From positions 1,787,738-1,851,737 of the forward strand of contig DS999405.1 in assembly GCA_000158155.1 (NCBI GenBank): a stretch of DNA of 64,000 nt, in the 5' to 3' direction. Position 1 is the stretch's first letter, and each line of letters starts with the position of its first letter. The notes under the pieces are model-generated. The model made no database searches, was not told the DNA's origin, and worked only from the letters and a program-made list of their open reading frames with translations. The translations under genes and the position numbers were made by a program. Source of the stretch: a gamma proteobacterium NOR5-3 (GTDB lineage: Bacteria; Pseudomonadota; Gammaproteobacteria; Pseudomonadales; Halieaceae). Positions 62,662 through 64,000 of this stretch are shown here, piece after piece.

Positions 62662-63888
62662 CTAAATATCCACATTCAATGCGGCAAACATTGGTTTGAG
62701 ATTATTCGACCAGGACATGGCATCACTGGCATCACTCTCGAAGGCTACGGTGGCGACCGTCGGCCCGCCGATCCCCGAACATAAATACCTCACCGCTTCG
62801 ACCCACTCTACCTTGCTCCTAGCAACCGCAATATTGCGGTACAAGCCCTGCTCAATCCCCTCCAACGCCTCAGGACTGGCGATGATAGGTTTATGCATGG
62901 CCAAACTCTCTAGCACCTTGTTTTGAATGCCCCGGGCGATTTGCATGGGTGCGACAGCAGCTAAGGCATGCTGAATATAGGGTCGCACGTCCGGCACTCT
63001 TCCGGTTACATGAATAGCCGAATGCTCCGCGAGTCGTTTTACCGCCGAAGTTGGCTTTCCGCCGACAATCCAAAATTGCAGTGACGGAAATTTGCCATAC
63101 AACTCGGGAAATACGTCGTGCGCAAAACGACTGACCGCGTCGATATTGGGCCAGTAATCCATGGCACCTGTAAACACCAAGACTTGAGCGCCCTCAGCGT
63201 AAGGCTTGGGTAAGTCAGGGTCGGGGGCAAAAAAGTCAGTGTCCACTCCATTCACAAATGCCGCCACCCTATCTGCAACTTCGGGCGCGCGTTCGCGGAA
63301 CAACGCGGCTTCGGGTTCCGAGACAAAAAAGCTCTGGTCAGCCACCCCGGCTGCCCTCCGCTCGTGTGCTAGTAACGCCCGTCCTTCTCTTGCATAAAGC
63401 AGGCGCATAATCCCGCCATGAGTCGCTGCATATTGACTCCACTTTTCCGAGTCCAGATCAACAAAGTCAATCACCGTGCGTTTAGTTGAAGGTAAGCCGG
63501 GGTGCCCGGCGCCAATAAACTGCGCCATAGGTGAACAAAAGAGTACCGCTTGCTCGATAGCAAACTCGCGCAGCTGCCGATCGACCCACTGCTGCATATC
63601 GCCGCTGGCATAGTAGGCAACAGACAGCGCCTTGCCTGACAAAAGTCCACTCAACGCCCGCAATTTGTGCCAGCGGGGCTTCCGTTCGACAAAATGCGCC
63701 TGTGCGCAAAACGCGCTAACAGCCGAGCAATACTGCCAGTCCTCAGGGTCGTCTATAAAAGTACCGAGATGCACAGAAAAATGCTCAGACAACCGTTTGA
63801 GAATATGGAAGGATCGGATTTTATCGCCTTTGTTAGGCGGGTAAGGAATACGATGGGCTAGAAACAACAGTGCAGGTTTATCTGCCAT
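62662..63888 (-). CDS. PEP-CTERM/XrtA system glycosyltransferase (TIGR03087 type)
   Basis: The 408-residue protein begins MADKPALLFLAHRIPYPPNKGDKIRSFH (first 16 shown as motif: LFLAHRIPYPPNKGDK). It has DFVDLDSEKW near residue 143, LVFTGAMDYWPNID near residue 230 and ARGIQNKVLESLAMHKPII near residue 320. These match the sugar transferase family that occurs with exosortase A. It is a GT-B cytoplasmic enzyme, probably acting early on the repeating unit. It follows the partial gene at the right edge by 14 bases, so both are in one operon. Confidence 0.92.
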   Translation of the reverse strand: MADKPALLFLAHRIPYPPNKGDKIRSFHILKRLSEHFSVHLGTFIDDPEDWQYCSAVSAFCAQAHFVERKPRWHKLRALSGLLSGKALSVAYYASGDMQQWVDRQLREFAIEQAVLFCSPMAQFIGAGHPGLPSTKRTVIDFVDLDSEKWSQYAATHGGIMRLLYAREGRALLAHERRAAGVADQSFFVSEPEAALFRERAPEVADRVAAFVNGVDTDFFAPDPDLPKPYAEGAQVLVFTGAMDYWPNIDAVSRFAHDVFPELYGKFPSLQFWIVGGKPTSAVKRLAEHSAIHVTGRVPDVRPYIQHALAAVAPMQIARGIQNKVLESLAMHKPIIASPEALEGIEQGLYRNIAVARSKVEWVEAVRYLCSGIGGPTVATVAFESDASDAMSWSNNLKPMFAALNVDI

Positions 63889-63902
63889 CGTGATGCATCG
63901 TC

Positions 63903-64000
63903 TCAGGCAACCTGAGCCGATAAAGCCCAGCTGCTGCGCTCCTGCTCGCTAAAAAAGACCTCGTCCATACGACCCCAGTCAAAGTCCCCCAGCAAACGCT
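63903..64000 (-). CDS. XrtA-associated polysaccharide deacetylase, C-terminus only
   Basis: Only 31 codons lie inside the window: RLLGDFDWGRMDEVFFSEQE followed by RSSWALSAQVA and a stop. The pattern LL-x-DF-x-W-x-RMDEVF matches, from memory, the C-terminal domain (DUF3473 type) of the polysaccharide deacetylase that accompanies exosortase A. The gene order, directly before the TIGR03087-type glycosyltransferase, supports this. The catalytic part is outside the window, so the call is tentative. Confidence 0.6.
   Translation of the reverse strand, partial: RLLGDFDWGRMDEVFFSEQERSSWALSAQVA

Overview
The window looks like a chromosomal stretch from a marine or aquatic gammaproteobacterium. A pth-ychF housekeeping pair opens it, followed by a complete Lap-type surface-adhesion system and an exosortase A (XrtA)/PEP-CTERM exopolysaccharide locus. 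This combination occurs in groups such as Halieaceae and relatives. The taxonomic guess is an inference from gene content only.

Region 1 (1-3.3 kb): the end of pth, ychF, a PEP-CTERM protein and an alpha/beta hydrolase. Region 2 (3.3-24.5 kb) is a c-di-GMP-controlled type I secreted adhesin system. It has a TolC-like outer-membrane channel with an unusual C-terminal LysM domain, a LapG-type periplasmic protease, a LapD-type c-di-GMP receptor with degenerate GGDEF and EAL domains, a small conserved protein, and a 3975-residue adhesin with 15 composite Ig/cadherin-like units of about 193 residues. A LuxR-type regulator with a degenerate receiver, an HlyD adaptor and a LapB-type ABC exporter complete it. 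In the family model LapD holds LapG when c-di-GMP is high, and free LapG cuts the adhesin N-terminus to release it from the cell.

Region 3 (24.7-33.9 kb) is accessory. It holds a PEP-CTERM protein, an unrecognised glycosyltransferase-like protein, and a tightly overlapped four-gene operon of the HPr-rel-A type: a Tat-signal protein, a PqqD-like chaperone, an HprK-related kinase and a nucleotidyltransferase. It also holds a decayed XDP1-like PEP-CTERM gene, an intact PEP-CTERM gene and a decayed beta-helix protein gene. All four PEP-CTERM genes in the window, including the broken one, have a sigma-54 (-24/-12) promoter match 17 to 62 bases before the inferred transcript or start region. This suggests a single regulon.

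Region 4 (33.9-64 kb) is the exosortase A exopolysaccharide locus. It has exosortase A fused to EpsI, a rhamnogalacturonan-lyase-like (PcRGLX) protein, several GT2 and GT4 glycosyltransferases, a FemAB-like protein and an XrtA-type amidotransferase. A deacetylase-glycosyltransferase fusion and an O-antigen-ligase-like protein follow. Next comes a visibly more A+T-rich segment of decorating and export genes (acyltransferases, flippases, a sulfotransferase, more glycosyltransferases) in mixed orientation. The window ends with the TIGR03087-type glycosyltransferase and the C-terminus of what is probably the XrtA-associated polysaccharide deacetylase.

Together the window encodes two surface-attachment programmes side by side: a releasable giant adhesin and an exopolysaccharide with exosortase-sorted proteins. 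No tRNA, rRNA, CRISPR array or insertion sequence was recognised.
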